Made by a program: the position numbers and the translations under genes. A stretch of DNA of 64,000 nt from Apiosordaria backusii (lineage: Eukaryota; Ascomycota; Sordariomycetes; Sordariales; Lasiosphaeriaceae), in NCBI GenBank assembly GCA_030549205.1, contig JAUKTV010000006.1, positions 2,560,501 through 2,624,500 on the forward strand. The letters are read 5' to 3'. The notes under the pieces were generated by a model. The model searched no databases. It was not told the origin of the DNA and saw only the letters and a program-made list of their open reading frames with translations. Within the stretch, counting starts at the first letter, position 1. Each line of letters starts with the position of its first letter. Below, in pieces: positions 44,306 through 55,984 of this stretch.

Positions 44306-45548
44306 TTACATAGTAATAACCTTCGGAAACTGCTGGACACAAGGACTCCCCCGATTAACATCCTCCCCAACCCCAGCAGACATCCACAACTGGCCACCAC
44401 AGTACAAAATATTCCTCCGTCCCGCCACAGAAAGCGTCAGCTCGCCAGTAAAAGAATTAACACACCCCTTGATCTTGGCAACCGCGGCCCCAGCAGCAAC
44501 CTGCGACTCAACCGACGCCGTTGTCCCAACCTGAGGCCAGTTGCTGCCCGCAGACGAGGTGCTCATGTACGCCGTGTACGCGTACGAGTACGGGGGAATG
44601 TTGTATGCCAGGCCGAGGTACCCACTCTCATCCAGCTTCCAGATGTACTTGTTTTGAACGCTGGGGGATGTCGAGCTTGACACTGCCTGCCAGGTGATGC
44701 CGCCCGTGAGACCGTTGAGCATGTTGGCGTAAATCTAGAAGACGGGGGTGGTGCCTGCCTCGAGCGCGTAGGCTTTGAAGGTCTGAGACGGTTTCGACGA
44801 CTGTCTGGGTAACCGTGACGGTTGATGGGACGTCCACGGCCTGAGTGGACGAGGCGGTGGCGGTCACGAGTTCGGTGCTGATCTCGGTGTTGGTTTCGGT
44901 GGCGACAAGAGACTCGACGACAGTGGTAGTGATGGAGATGGTAGTCGGAACCGATATGGTGAGGGCGCTGTCGGTGGAAGTGACGGTCACGGTGGTGGCG
45001 GATGGGGCCTCACCGGTGATGGTGGTCGGTGTGACCCCAAGACACTTGCAAGCCGAAACGTACTATTCCCACGAGGGGCAGTCTGCCGCGGCATATGTGG
45101 GCATGGACTGAGCTGCCAGCACTGTGTCTGCGGCGCGAGCATAGATGCGAGAAGAAGACCCAGCAGCAAGTGTGGTCGTTGAAGTTTGGAAACTGGTGTG
45201 GGTTCCAACAATGGTCTGAGTAATGGTGACAACTTCGGTGTGCGTGCTAGCTGTCGTAGTTATGCCGATTGTTTGCACCTGGGTCTCAGTCGACACCACC
45301 GAGGTGACTGTCTCGGTGAAGACAGATGTCTCGACCAAGCTTGCATACTGTGTAGGTATTTCAGTAACCGTCTCGGTAACCGTGTTGACCTCTTGCGTCA
45401 CTGTCACGGCCAGAAGCGACAAGCAATCCTGTGATCCGTCAATGAGAGGCCCAGAGATGGCTTTCAGGCATTGGTTTGTGCGGCAGCATCCAGCGGACGC
45501 CAGCTGGAGCCAGCTGAGAGCCGACAGAAGGGCAACTCCCTGCTTCAT
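44306..45548 (-). pseudogene. Broken gene for a secreted Thr/Ser/Val-rich protein
   Basis: Starts with a signal peptide (MKQGVALLSALSWLQLASAG) and a Cys-rich segment (CCRTNQC), then long TVT/TET/STT-rich stretches of a wall-associated type. The C-terminal domain (ITWQAVSSSTS, GYLGLAYNIPPYSYAYTAYMS, INS-type Cys residues) is not a family I recognise. Reading is interrupted by TAG at 45063-45065 (after DCPSWE), a one-base frame change at about 44780-44795, and TAG at 44735-44737. Both stops are explained by CAG-to-TAG change, that is C-to-T in a CA context. The ends look intact, so inactivation is recent. Confidence 0.6.
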
Positions 45549-46294
45549 GACAATGAATTAAACGAGTGACGGGAATGAAGTGACGAAGCAGAAGGCGACC
45601 GACAAAACAACATCTGCAAGCAGCCCGCCCGCCAGAGGGATGCACGAGTTTTAAAGCTCATCCTCTCAATTCCCAGCTGACGATTAGGACTCTTGACCTT
45701 GCATTTTCGAGAAGCTTGCTTCGTGATCCTCAGAGGTGTCGAGTTTCGTGAAGCAGAGGCCAATCAACAGTCGCCCCCTACTGCGCCTCTCCACCCGACA
45801 CAATGGTCCCTCACAGGCCTGTACTGGGGTCAAATCTTAAGACGCCCCACACCAGCCCTATCAGCGCCCAGCTGAAAATCAATAAGCAATCTTTTGATAT
45901 TCGAAAACGGTTGATTAGTTCCGCTATCGCATGATAGAGCACAGCTGGATGCCCCTGTCGATATCCGTGGGTGCCCATGGCCATTCATCATGACTCGGCA
46001 TTCTCTGATCTGTCATGTTTTGACCTGTTCAATTAGGCCCCTGATAGGAGTCGGAAGTTTTTTGTTTGTCGTAGCCGTCTGTCATCTGACTTCCATAGAT
46101 TCAAGTTACTCGCGAGTCCATGAGGGAAAGCACATAACACCATCGCAGCATTGATGAGGCAATGGTAAATGGTACAGTCAGGCAGACGCAGAAGTAGAGG
46201 TCGAAGCGTTGTGTTATAGTACCGTATCATATTGTGTGATAGTATCATATTATCAAGGTAGCAAAGGGCTCTCACCACACCCCCTCAATCCTCA
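45549..46294. other. Intergenic, no supported gene
   Basis: Upstream region of the broken secreted-protein gene. Short frames here have no features. No repeats are recognised. Confidence 0.5.
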
Positions 46295-47347
46295 TCAGTG
46301 GTGATCAACGTCACCAGGAAATGGGATTCCAGTTTTTTGTGGTAGCCCAAACGGGTTCGACTTTCTCAACTGCTTCTCATGACGTTTACGATCTTCTTCT
46401 GCTGGATTGCGCCCCTTGATTCCACCCAGTGCTGTGATGATCCACTTGTGCTTGTTGTCCATGAACATCATCGAGTGCGATTTGCACATCTTGTTATTTC
46501 CCTCTCCAAGCTTGTACTCCTAAGGTGGGACGTTAGGAGAATGGTTGCAATTCCCATACCCAAGCCAGGCGCTGAACCCCTCCTTGCTTCGAGTCACCCC
46601 ACTGGTGGTGAGCTGATGCATGCAACAATTCACCCAAATCTGTTCAATAAACTCGGCAACGTGTCTGCAATCAACCTCAAGCGGGGTGTCGAGCTCATTG
46701 CAAAAGTAAAGGGCGCTGGTTTGTTCACACATCATGCGCCGGCATGATTTCGGGGGGGCCCCGCATTTGCCGGGGAGGGTGCCGAGTATCTCCGAGTTGC
46801 GTCGGATGTCCACCATGTTCCCCATGGCCATGGCGGCACATTTGAGCGAGTTGAACTTCCAGTTGGCGGGGACGATTCCTTGGTACCACCAATCCGGGTC
46901 GCTGAGGTCTTGTACATTCGTATACCGGTCACGCCATTGGTCTTGTCTCTTGGCGATTGTGCTGCCCGTGGTATTGTAATGCTTTTTAGTGGAGGTTTTC
47001 AGCGGCTGAAAGTTCGGGTTGAGAAAATAGATTTGGTCCCAAATTTCCTGTTCTGTGGTATTAGTAAGTTTACCTTTGGGTCAAGGGATGCTACTAACTG
47101 ACATCTACAGAGCCTCGCAGTTTGACTTCTGGTCCTCCTGGAAAGATGGCTCCTCTCCATTGCATACCGTCCGCATTGCCATGTGGAGTGCTACCCTTGA
47201 TACTTCCAGATGATACATCAGGTTGTGGTGATGGCAGACAAAGCCCCTAACAAAGGTCAGTGCATGATTCTCAGTGACAACGAAAGTAAGGGTACGCACA
47301 ACGGAAAGAACGGCAATGATAGCCAAGACACTTTGTCGTAGACGCAT
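46295..47347 (-). pseudogene. Cys-rich secreted protein gene with an internal stop
   Basis: The start at 47347 gives a hydrophobic leader (MRLRQSVLAIIAVLSVVRTLTFVV). The main domain reads EIWDQIYFLNPNFQPL, then DPDWWYQGIVPANWKF, then CAAMAMGNMVDIRRN, and a Cys-rich part with CGAPPKSC, CNELDTP and WVNCCMHQL. After SPNVPP a TAG (46520-46522) interrupts, but the same frame continues sensibly (EYKLGEGNNKMCKSHSMM, KHKWIITALGG) to 46295; CAG-to-TAG would explain the stop. An intron near 47053-47108 has a good acceptor and branch site, but its phase does not fit the nearest donor, so the exon 1 end is unsettled. The family is not recognised. It could instead be a shorter working protein ending at the TAG. 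Confidence 0.45.
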
Positions 47348-48303
47348 TACGTGAATCTGAACTTGATCGCGGTTTTCAAAGAAGGATGGATGAGGGATGA
47401 TTGGTCTGGCCTCTTTGAGCTGTTGTTGTTCCTTCAAAAATCACACATTTCGGACTTCGCCACAGACGCGGTCACTTGGGTCACTTGAACCAACTCCGGG
47501 AGCCATATGACCACTTCCCATGATCCCGGGACCGTGGTAACTGCAAACTTTAATTACAAGAGACTGAAACCAGATAAATGTATTTGCAGAAGGATATGCA
47601 TGAATTCACCAACAACACTTCAGACGACACTGCTAAACAAGCTGGAGTATGTTTAGTCATACAGTTGGCAGCTGCTGAAAGTTGTCATTCTATTCAAAAC
47701 TCTTCCACTTCGCTTTACTAGATTATCGAGACGGGACCGGGACCATACTAGCAGTGACGCCTAACAACCTCACGGTTTCCGCTTGACATCCGCTGCTCAT
47801 ACTCGCCAACCAATCGGCAACTTGCCATGAACCAAGGAAACCAAACAAGCGGAACAACGTTGCTTGTCTTCGGATCATTCCGAGGCGCTGACCCAATTGC
47901 CGAGTATCAAGTCGCTTAGACACTGGAAGAGAGGACGTAACCCCACAAATATCCGAGAAGTTGCCCTCAGGATGAAGCGCCAATGCATTCTGCCGATAGG
48001 TCGAGAACTTGGCCACGCCAAATTGTTAATCTGGATAGAGTGCCAACCACCATCAACATATGACCCTCACTATGCTCGGTTGGCTGTACCGAATCGTGAT
48101 TGCAAACCAGTCTAATTTTGGGCCATAAGGGTGTGTGTGGGGTGGCAAGGCATTTCTCCTCCTATGAAGTTGTGGTTGTTGTACGGCGTTGACAAAGGAG
48201 AATATGAAAGGGTCCCCATGCCAAAACCGGGGTCAAAGTCCACACATCTTTGCTTTCCATCCATCAAGTCCTTTGTAAACGCAAACTATCATCGCTGTCC
48301 ACC
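47348..48303. other. Divergent intergenic region, no supported gene
   Basis: Shared upstream region of the Cys-rich secreted protein gene and the DUF1996 gene. Frames such as 47723-48016 (minus) lack features. Confidence 0.5.
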
Positions 48304-49560
48304 ATGCATTGGAAGATTCTTGCCCTCGCGGCCCTGGCCGATGCCCAGGGTTTGAACGGCCTTAACCACTTGCGTTTCGGGTGTTCCCAGATCACCGTGG
48401 AGCGCCTTGATCCTCTCGTCAACCCAGGAGAGTTCCCAACTCCGCACATGCACCAGGTTGTCGGAGGAAATGCGTTTAATGCGTCCATGCCGTATGGAAC
48501 TGACATCGCCAACCTTGCCACATGCACCACCTGTGGCCCGGCGGATGACTTCTCCAACTACTGGACGGCGAATGTGTACTTCCGAGCAAGGAATGGAAGT
48601 TACAAGCGTGTTCCTCAGGTGCCCAACCGGTACTCCCCCCTGGCCTTGCAATCTGTGTGGCGATGACTGATGGTTCTTTCAGCTTCCTGTTCAATGATAG
48701 GTTCACCACCCAGATCAACGGTGGCATGGTCGTCTACTACATCGCGCCGCGCGCCAAAACCGTGACTGCCTTCAAGCCTGTCAGTCATTTTTCCCAAATC
48801 AAATCTCACGTACTGACGTCTCGTGTAGGGCTTCCGTATGTTTGTTGGTGATGTCAACCGCCGCGAGCCCAAGTACAAGTCCCAGAGCTGCTTCCGATGC
48901 TATAGCGGCCCCAACTTCGGTGGTGATGACATGGCTCCCTGCGCGGACAGCCGTCTCGATTTTGAGGGATTCCCGACCGGCCCATGCCTCGGTGGTATCA
49001 GGTCCAACGTCCTCTACCCGACGTGAGCATACCCTGGTTTGGCTCTCTACTCCCATGTGCTAACATAGCAAAGCTGTTGGGACGGCAAGAACCTAGACAC
49101 TCCGAACCATAAAGACCACGTAGCTTATCCCACGTCCGGCCCCTCCAACTTCCTTTCCACTGGTAACTGCCCGGCCAGCCATCCCGTCAAGATCCCTCAA
49201 CTTATGCTCGAGATTGTGTGGGACACCACCAAGTTCAACAACAAGGCTGAGTGGCCTGCCGATGGCTCGCAACCGTTTGTGTTATCGACTGGTGATAAGA
49301 CTGGGTACGGCCAGCACGGCGATTACGTCTTTGGGTGGAAGGGCGATGCGTTGCAGCGGGCAATGGATGCCAACGGATGCTTCAGCGCTACGTGCGGAAA
49401 CCAGAAGAGCCAGGATATCGCGGCGGCCAATCGGTGCCAAATCCAAAAGACGGTGAGGGAGGACGTTGACGGATGTAAGTCTGTGAGATCGACGTTAAGA
49501 CAGAGCCATGCTGACTAGTGTACAGGGTTTGACAAGCTGCCCGGGAGCCCGATGGCTTAA
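48304..49560 (+). CDS. Secreted DUF1996-domain protein
   Basis: Five exons (48304-48629, 48683-48779, 48829-49022, 49074-49474, 49526-49560) with introns of 51-53 bp join in consistent phase to give 350 residues. A short signal peptide (MHWKILALAALADAQG) is followed by the family marks HLRFGCSQITVERLDPLVNPG, PHMHQVVGGNAFN, the CTTC pair, and VPQVPNRFLFNDRF. Later come NGGMVVYY, TAFKPGFRMFVGD, CWDGKNLDTPNHKDHVAYP, and CPASHPVKIPQLMLE. The protein ends soon after WFDKLPGSP and lacks the C-terminal WSC or GPI tail some relatives carry. DUF1996 proteins are common secreted fungal proteins of unknown function. The final acceptor GTACAG and the AAAG acceptor of intron 3 were chosen by phase. Confidence 0.88.
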
Positions 49561-50516
49561 ACGGTGCCCGTAATTGAAAGACGTTGGGTCGGTGGCGGCT
49601 GTGATGACAGCTGGAAGCAGGGATTCGGCCGGCGGGGATGGAGGGGAAGTTCCGGCGGAGTGAGCCGCGAGTAGGTAACGTTGCAGATAGCTCTCAAGTA
49701 TTTTGGAGTATCTATGATTTTTTCATGTTAGCAAACGTTACCGTTTGTGTCGATTGTCAAGCATTATTACCTCATCAATTGTCTGACGTGAAGTGATCGG
49801 CAGCGGTCAAGCTCTGAGCCAGGAAGGTCGTATCTTGGGCCAGGATATCGTGTAGTAAGTGCCGGGCGACCGTCTTCTTTGAGTCAGGTGCATTTTATGT
49901 AAATTCATGAGAACCGGGGTTGAATGTCTGAAACAATGGAAGAAATGGCATCGTGAAGGCGGAGGCGTGAAGGAAGTCTGTGCGGGGGCAGTGGAGTTTT
50001 GCGGGGTAGGTTTCGCGGACGCAGGTTTCCGCTTGGGCTGTTCCCCTAACCCACACAACGACCGAAAATAAGCCGAAAATAAAGCCAATCAGACAGCGCT
50101 TAAGGGCGCTCAACTGACCTGAAAAGGCAGGTGCATGGTCTGTGCTTCCAGCATTGTCAACCACCTCAGCAACCACACACAACGGCCCGACAGTAATTTC
50201 GGTTCTGACAAGGGACCTCACTCAGCTGACGTGGGATGTTGACCCTGCTGCCCGGCCTTCTCCCGTCCTGTTCCGCAAAAGGACCCTCGGCCGTCTGTCC
50301 CTACGGCCGGAGCACACCTGGGCCCCGACATTAACCTGACTTTGCCGGAGAAGTACTCACATTAATGGGCAACACCAACTTACCTAGACAAACATCTACC
50401 ACCACACACCCTCCCAGCTCCGTGTAGGTCTCCTATAAAGCATCCAGACCTGCATCTCACAGTCCACGTCAACATGTCCCCTCACGCCGGTTTCAACTGC
50501 CAGTACCGTCGCCAAA
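49561..50516. other. Intergenic, with the GH55 promoter at its right end
   Basis: No supported gene. A TATAAAG word at 50434-50440 lies about 80 bases before the GH55 start. An upstream ATG at 50473 is out of frame with the GH55 start and, if transcribed, would open a short overlapping upstream frame. Confidence 0.45.
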
Positions 50517-52882
50517 ATGAGGCATGCCGTGGCGGCACTGATTGCCATCTCTTTCCCAACGTTGTCGGTCTCATCAGTCATACAAAACTCAGACAGATTT
50601 GAAAAGAGGGCAGCATCCAGCTTCTGGTACGCCAACATCGATCATGTTACCGGCAACGTCCGCGGTTTTGCGCCCGATCTGGACGGGGACTTCACCTATC
50701 CGATACACAAAGCGGTGACTCCTGGTGATGGAGCTGCCATTCAAGCCGCCATCAATGAGGGGACCAATGGAGCAAGACGTCATGGGCAGTGGTTTGCCTC
50801 GCAGCCAAGGGTTGTTTACATTCCCCCAGGAGAATACACCATCCAGAAGACCATCATGATGAACACCGATACTGTGTTGATGGGCGATGCCACTAATGTG
50901 AGTATTGCTTCACAATTACCATTAGTACACCTAACTGACCAGTTTCTTAGCCTCCTGTCCTGAAAGCGGCTGCTGGATTCACTGGCGACGTTCTGATCAA
51001 CGGCCAAGATCCCACAACGGGAATTTCCGGTGAACTGTCTTTTGCTGTTGCGCTGAAGAACCTCGTGCTCGACACAAGAAATCTTCCGGGCGAGAGAATC
51101 TTCTCGGCGCTATATTGGGGCGTGGCACAAGCGTCACATCTGCAGAATGTCAAGATCGTCATGCCTCGATCTATCGGCGGCAGTGGTCACTCTGGAATCA
51201 GACTTGGCCGTGGTTCAACACTGGGTGTTTCCGATGTTCGCATTGAAGGTGGCCAAAACGGCATCTGGCACAATGGACATCAGCAAGCCGCTTATAAAAG
51301 CATCTACTTTTACCAAAACACAGTTGGCATGCTGATTGACGCTGGAAGCACCATCAGCATTGTTGACGCGACCTTCGATACTTGTGGCAGTGGGATCCTA
51401 AACACTGGCGGCTCACCCTGGATTGGCCTCATCGACTCAAGGTGCATCAATTCAGGTGTCGCACTAAAAACAACCGCTTGGCCCAACTACGTGGTTGAAA
51501 ACCTCAGCAAAGACACCTTCCACACCAATGTCATTGAGGGTCCTGGCGACTTCGCCCTCCCCGCCACCGGCCACGTTGACCAATTCTCGTTCGCCAACAC
51601 TCTCGATCGAAACCCTGTCTACGGTTCCGTTACGTCCAACAAGCCCCGTCCAGCAGCTCTGACACCGTCAGGCCACAGTGGAAAATACCTCTACCTCCCT
51701 GCACCAAACTACGCGTCCAACCCTGTGTCTCACTTCCTTAACGTGAAGGACCCGTCTCAAAACGGCGGCCGCACCGTATACGGTGATAACACCCGCGACG
51801 AATCCGCCACTCTCAACGCCATCCTCGCCTTGGCAGCCTCTCAGAACAAAATCGCTTATTTCCCCTTTGGTAAATATCGCGTTGATTCCACACTTCACGT
51901 TCCGCCCGGCTCCCGCATTGTGGGACAGGCCTGGTCCACCATCGTTGGTTTTGGGTCTTATTTCAAAGACTCCAATAACCCCAAACCCATCGTTCAAGTT
52001 GGCAAGCCCGGTGATGTAGGGACAGCCCAAATCTCCGACATGCGCATTACCGTTGGCGACGTGTTACCAGGCGCGATCCTGTTACAATTTCACATGAAGG
52101 GAAACGTCCCTGGCGCTGTTGCTATCTGGAATACCTTGGTCACCGTCGGCGGAACAAGAGGCGCCCAACCCCTGACTGATACCTGCACTTCCTCATCTAA
52201 CCAATGCCGTGCCGCGTTTTTGGGTATCCACTTCGCCGCTGGATCAAGCGTCTATCTTGAGAATGTATGGAATTGGGTAGCCGATCACATCGCCGAGGAC
52301 TTCCAAGGAGGGTCCAGCATCGCCGCTGGCCGAGGTGTGCTAATCGAATCCAAAGAGGGAACCTGGCTCCACGCCCTGGGATCAGAACACTGGTGGCTCT
52401 ACCAGCTCAACTTCCGCCAGGCAGAAAACGTCTTTGTTAGCATGCTACAAGCAGAGACGAACTACGACCAGGGTGATAACAACCCCATGGATGTCCCCTT
52501 GCCTTGGACACTGGAAGTGCAGAAATGGGGGGACCCAGATTTTGACAAGTTGTGCAATAAAGGGGACAAGAGGTGCAGGATGGGGATGAGCAATTACTTC
52601 AATGGGGGGAAAGGAATACGGAGTTATTCCAGCGCGGCGTGGGCGTTCTTTAGCGGGCCGGGGTATAAACAGTGCGCGGCGGGCAGCTTTACTTGTCAGA
52701 GGAATATGCATGTTGTTGGGGAAACCACCCCCGCGGACTTGGAGGTCTGGGGGTTGTGCAGTAAGGATGCGGAGGTTGTGCTGAGGTTTCAGGGAGGTGG
52801 TGGGAGGGATGTGAGGACGAGCCCGAATTTCACGGGGAGTTGGCCTGGTGGTGGGGGCGTTGTGGGACGGTGGACGACTTGA
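50517..52882 (+). CDS. GH55 exo-beta-1,3-glucanase
   Basis: Two exons (50517-50897 and 50951-52882, 53-bp intron, phase 0) give 770 residues, the normal size for the family. A signal peptide is followed by the family start: SSFWYANIDHVTGNVRGFAPDLD, FTYPIHKAV, and RHGQWFASQPRVVYIPPGEY. Then NTDTVLMGDATNPPVL begins the first right-handed beta-helix (residues about 40-400). The second helix starts near VYGDNTRDESATLNAILALA and contains the candidate acid Glu606 in ALGSEHWWLYQ. Known role: release of glucose from beta-1,3-glucan ends in wall turnover, mycoparasitism or feeding. It converges on the tyrosinase gene with about 110 bases between the stops. Confidence 0.92.
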
Positions 52883-52993
52883 TCTTGTTGTTTGTAGGTA
52901 TCTGAACACCATCTTGGTTCAAATATTAAAACTGATAGAAACATTTCCCTCTTCGTCAGTCCAGCCCAAATACCAGGTACCGGGTGACACGCT

Positions 52994-54495
52994 CTACTCA
53001 TAAATATAACAAAACTTCCCCATCAACCCCCCAAGCGTGCTCATCAACTCCCGCACTTTCACATCCCCAGCCAGCACCCCAAGCCCACTCAAATCATCCA
53101 GCGTCCCATTCGCGCTCGGAGGGAAATTACCCATCGTCCTCGTCATGCTCACCTCCGTCAGCCTTTTCTCCAAGTCCTGAATCTGCCAGATCCACCACAC
53201 CCGATCAATCATTGTGTGGTGCAGCCAAAACGCCGGGTCACCGGGGGAAGTGTAGAAATCTCCTCCTGGGTCGCCGCCGACGGTGTAATGCCCGCCTGCG
53301 TGGACGCCCCATTTCCCTTGGGGGAATTGTCCCTGTTTCACAAATTCGTTAGCAACTTATTGGGCAGAGGGGAAACAACAGGGAAGGGAGAGGGTACAAA
53401 CCTCCATGACTGTCTGGAACCAGTAGACGTTGTTGTTTTTGGTGATGAGGTCGTAGGTGTAATTGGCGGTGGTGACGGTGGCAGAATTCTTGTTGACGTC
53501 CCGGCGGAGGCAGCGGGGGTTGTACCCGAGGCCGTCGGAGCGGGGGTTGCGGGTGATTTGCAGGGTGGGAGCGATGGGGCCGAGGTTGACGGTCATGCTT
53601 CACACAGAGGGTTAGCGAGCCAGAATCGATAAGGGGAGGTGCGAGCAAAATTGATAGGGGGAAGATGGAAGGGGGAGGGGCCAGGCTAGCTCAGGGTTCA
53701 GGGGCAATAGTACTTCTTGAATGGACCGGTCGTGACACAACCACCTCCGTCTGCGGCGGGAATGCGGTCATACGGTCTCGGGGCGCCGGGGATCATGATG
53801 CCGTTGTACTGTGCCTTGGCACCGTTGCCGCCCATGCTGCCTTCGCTGCCGTCGAAGAGGGGGGATTTTGCGGGGTCTTTGGCGTAGCGGTCCCAGTTCC
53901 AGTACTTTGAGTGGTGTTAGCATGCGGTCATGACGGCCGAGAATGTCCCAGATGGACTAACCGGTTGGTATCCCTTGTAGCCGCACTCGTTTCGGAGGGC
54001 TTGCTCATAGTGCCAGACGTAGTATCTGTGCCATGGGAGGAAGTATGTCTGGCGGGAGAGGCGTTAGATCATGCTTGGAGTTAATTGTAAGATAGAAAGG
54101 CAGTCGTACGGAACCATGATTTCGGGGTGTCTGTTGTACATGGACGACAATGTAATCATCAAACCTGCTCTTCGCACCCGGGGCCGCAGAGCTCGTCAGG
54201 GCGGGCTTGGACATGAGACAGAGGACAGCATCGGTGTATTCTTTCCGCTGAGCCAACGTCAGATCCATCCTACCCAGTCGCTGTTAGCCTTTGTTCTGGG
54301 ACACGATGCCGACCCAAAGTCTCACCATTCCTTTCTCCTCACAGCAGTCTCCAATGTGCAGTTCCCTTGTGGGTTCTTCGCCAGCCAGTCTTTCACCTTT
54401 GAAAGACTGGCAGTGGCAAGCTGGTCGACGACATCGGGAGGGTACGTTTGGGCAGCCGCCAGGCTGGCAAAGAAAGCGGTTGTCCAGAGAAGCAT
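52994..54495 (-). CDS. Secreted tyrosinase (type-3 copper)
   Basis: Six exons: 54495-54326, 54269-54110, 54048-53962, 53904-53714, 53597-53402 and 53332-52994. Their phases agree and they total 380 residues. The signal peptide is MLLWTTAFFASLAAAQ. Copper site A uses His100 (YIVVHVQQT), His108 (NHG) and His117 (FLPWHRYYVWHYE). Site B uses His279 and His283 (WGVHAGGHY) and His306 in DPAFWLHHTMIDRVW. Other family marks are YWNWDRYA, DGSEGSMGGNG and GPFKNMTVNLGP. The long cytosolic-tyrosinase C-terminal tail is absent, so this is the short secreted type. Known role: oxidation of phenols to quinones. Intron 4 (116 bp) is longer than the others but splices in phase. Confidence 0.92.
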
Positions 54496-55984
54496 TGTGA
54501 CACTTCTTTTCGTTGTCCTGCACCTGCAGAGAAAACAACAAGAAACAGATCTGACCCGGGGATCTGGTCCCTTTTTCTTCTCACACATTGACCCCGACGC
54601 GTGTATCCCACGTGCCAATCCCGGGTATTATCCCTCTTCATCATGCCCAGAGCACGTTTTTCTCACCTGCCTTGCATGAGATGGAGTCAGTCATTTAGCT
54701 GAAAACTTCACAGAGACAGCTTGAGTTTATCCACGACCCACGCATCCTGCCCTGTCCCCATTTACCTCATTCATTTCATTTCAGACGACGATCATTGGAG
54801 CGTTGTGGGTAATTTCCTGATTTGATAAAAGCTGATTTGTGCCGGAAGCCGGCAAAGCGAGGTTCGTGATCCATATCTCATATAGATTGGTCAGAAAATA
54901 AACAAGGCGCCAAGCTCTTGGGCGCCGGCATTTCATTCGGCTTGCCAAAATGTTAGATTTGGTCGTGGTTGAGGTGGAGCTGGTGATGGAGGGTTGGCCA
55001 TAAGCCATGAAGCGGCCGGCAAATGCTTGAGCCCAGTGGAGGGAAGAAGTTCGGAACCTGGAAGATGTAATATAATTATGCTTCTTCTGAGCAAAAGAAG
55101 ACGTATTTCCATGGGACGTAGTCTGGGGTGCAGCCTGTGAGGTGTGTTTCACCACCGGCAAAAGTCCCGAGCCGTTGACCCCATTGGGCAGGGAGGAGCA
55201 GATGGGCAGTAGAGTCCCACTCTTGTACTGACACTGCATGCCTTCGGTCACGGCGTTTTGCGTCTCTGTCTGCGTCGGCTGCCGCCATGTGATTTCTGAA
55301 TCTGTGTATTCTGAAACCCTTGACCGCGTCATTGGGCCCTTCTTGTTGGAGCCAATTTGAGATTTCATGGAGCCATAGTTGTGATGCCCTGAGGGTTGTT
55401 GACTGGAAAAGCAACGTCACAGTGGGCATTCTTCCGGATTAAAGTGTTGTGGGTCACAACCGCACCTTCCGAGCCACCAAATCCCTCTTGGTTCATTCTT
55501 CGGCAGCTGTTCTGGGAATCCTTTCCAGGTGTAACATGAGCAGCCGTGCTTCCGACACGACTAGGTACTATCCTGTTGAGAAAACCGTATATCGGCAAGA
55601 GGCCACGGATAGCTACCTATTTACCTCGCGTGTTGTGGACGGTAAAATACGTAGGCATTTCGATGCAGGACTCATGTATGACAATTCAAACATTGTCAAG
55701 ACCTTGCAACATTCCTCATAAGCCCTTTAAAAACGACCAGAACCCCACTTCCAACCTCTCAGCAACACGTCCGGATCCCCCTGGTGTTGACAACAAGAAT
55801 GACCAAATTCATCTGGGAAGCACATTGCCTCTCACAAAGGGTGCATCGAGTGCCCCAAGGGGGTATCAAGTTCCAAAGGCGGCGTCAAGCACATACCATC
55901 GCGCGTTCAAAGACATGTGACAAACATTTGCGCTGTTCAATATCCGCTATTCTTAAGTATCCTCCTTCATTGACTTCCTATCTA
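54496..55984. other. Intergenic, no supported gene
   Basis: About 1.5 kb upstream of the tyrosinase gene and beyond the 3' end of the third RNase H-fold gene. A 195-residue frame at 54781-55368 (minus) and overlapping frames show no family feature, and their composition is not convincingly coding. Confidence 0.45.

Noticed and set aside
46520..46560. 40-base GT..AG intron to remove the stop in the Cys-rich secreted gene
   Set aside because: It is shorter than usual fungal introns and its length puts the downstream exon out of frame, whereas reading straight through the TAG keeps the frame.
54781..55429. Overlapping 195- and 117-residue frames upstream of the tyrosinase
   Set aside because: No domain or signal peptide, and two frames compete over the same DNA.
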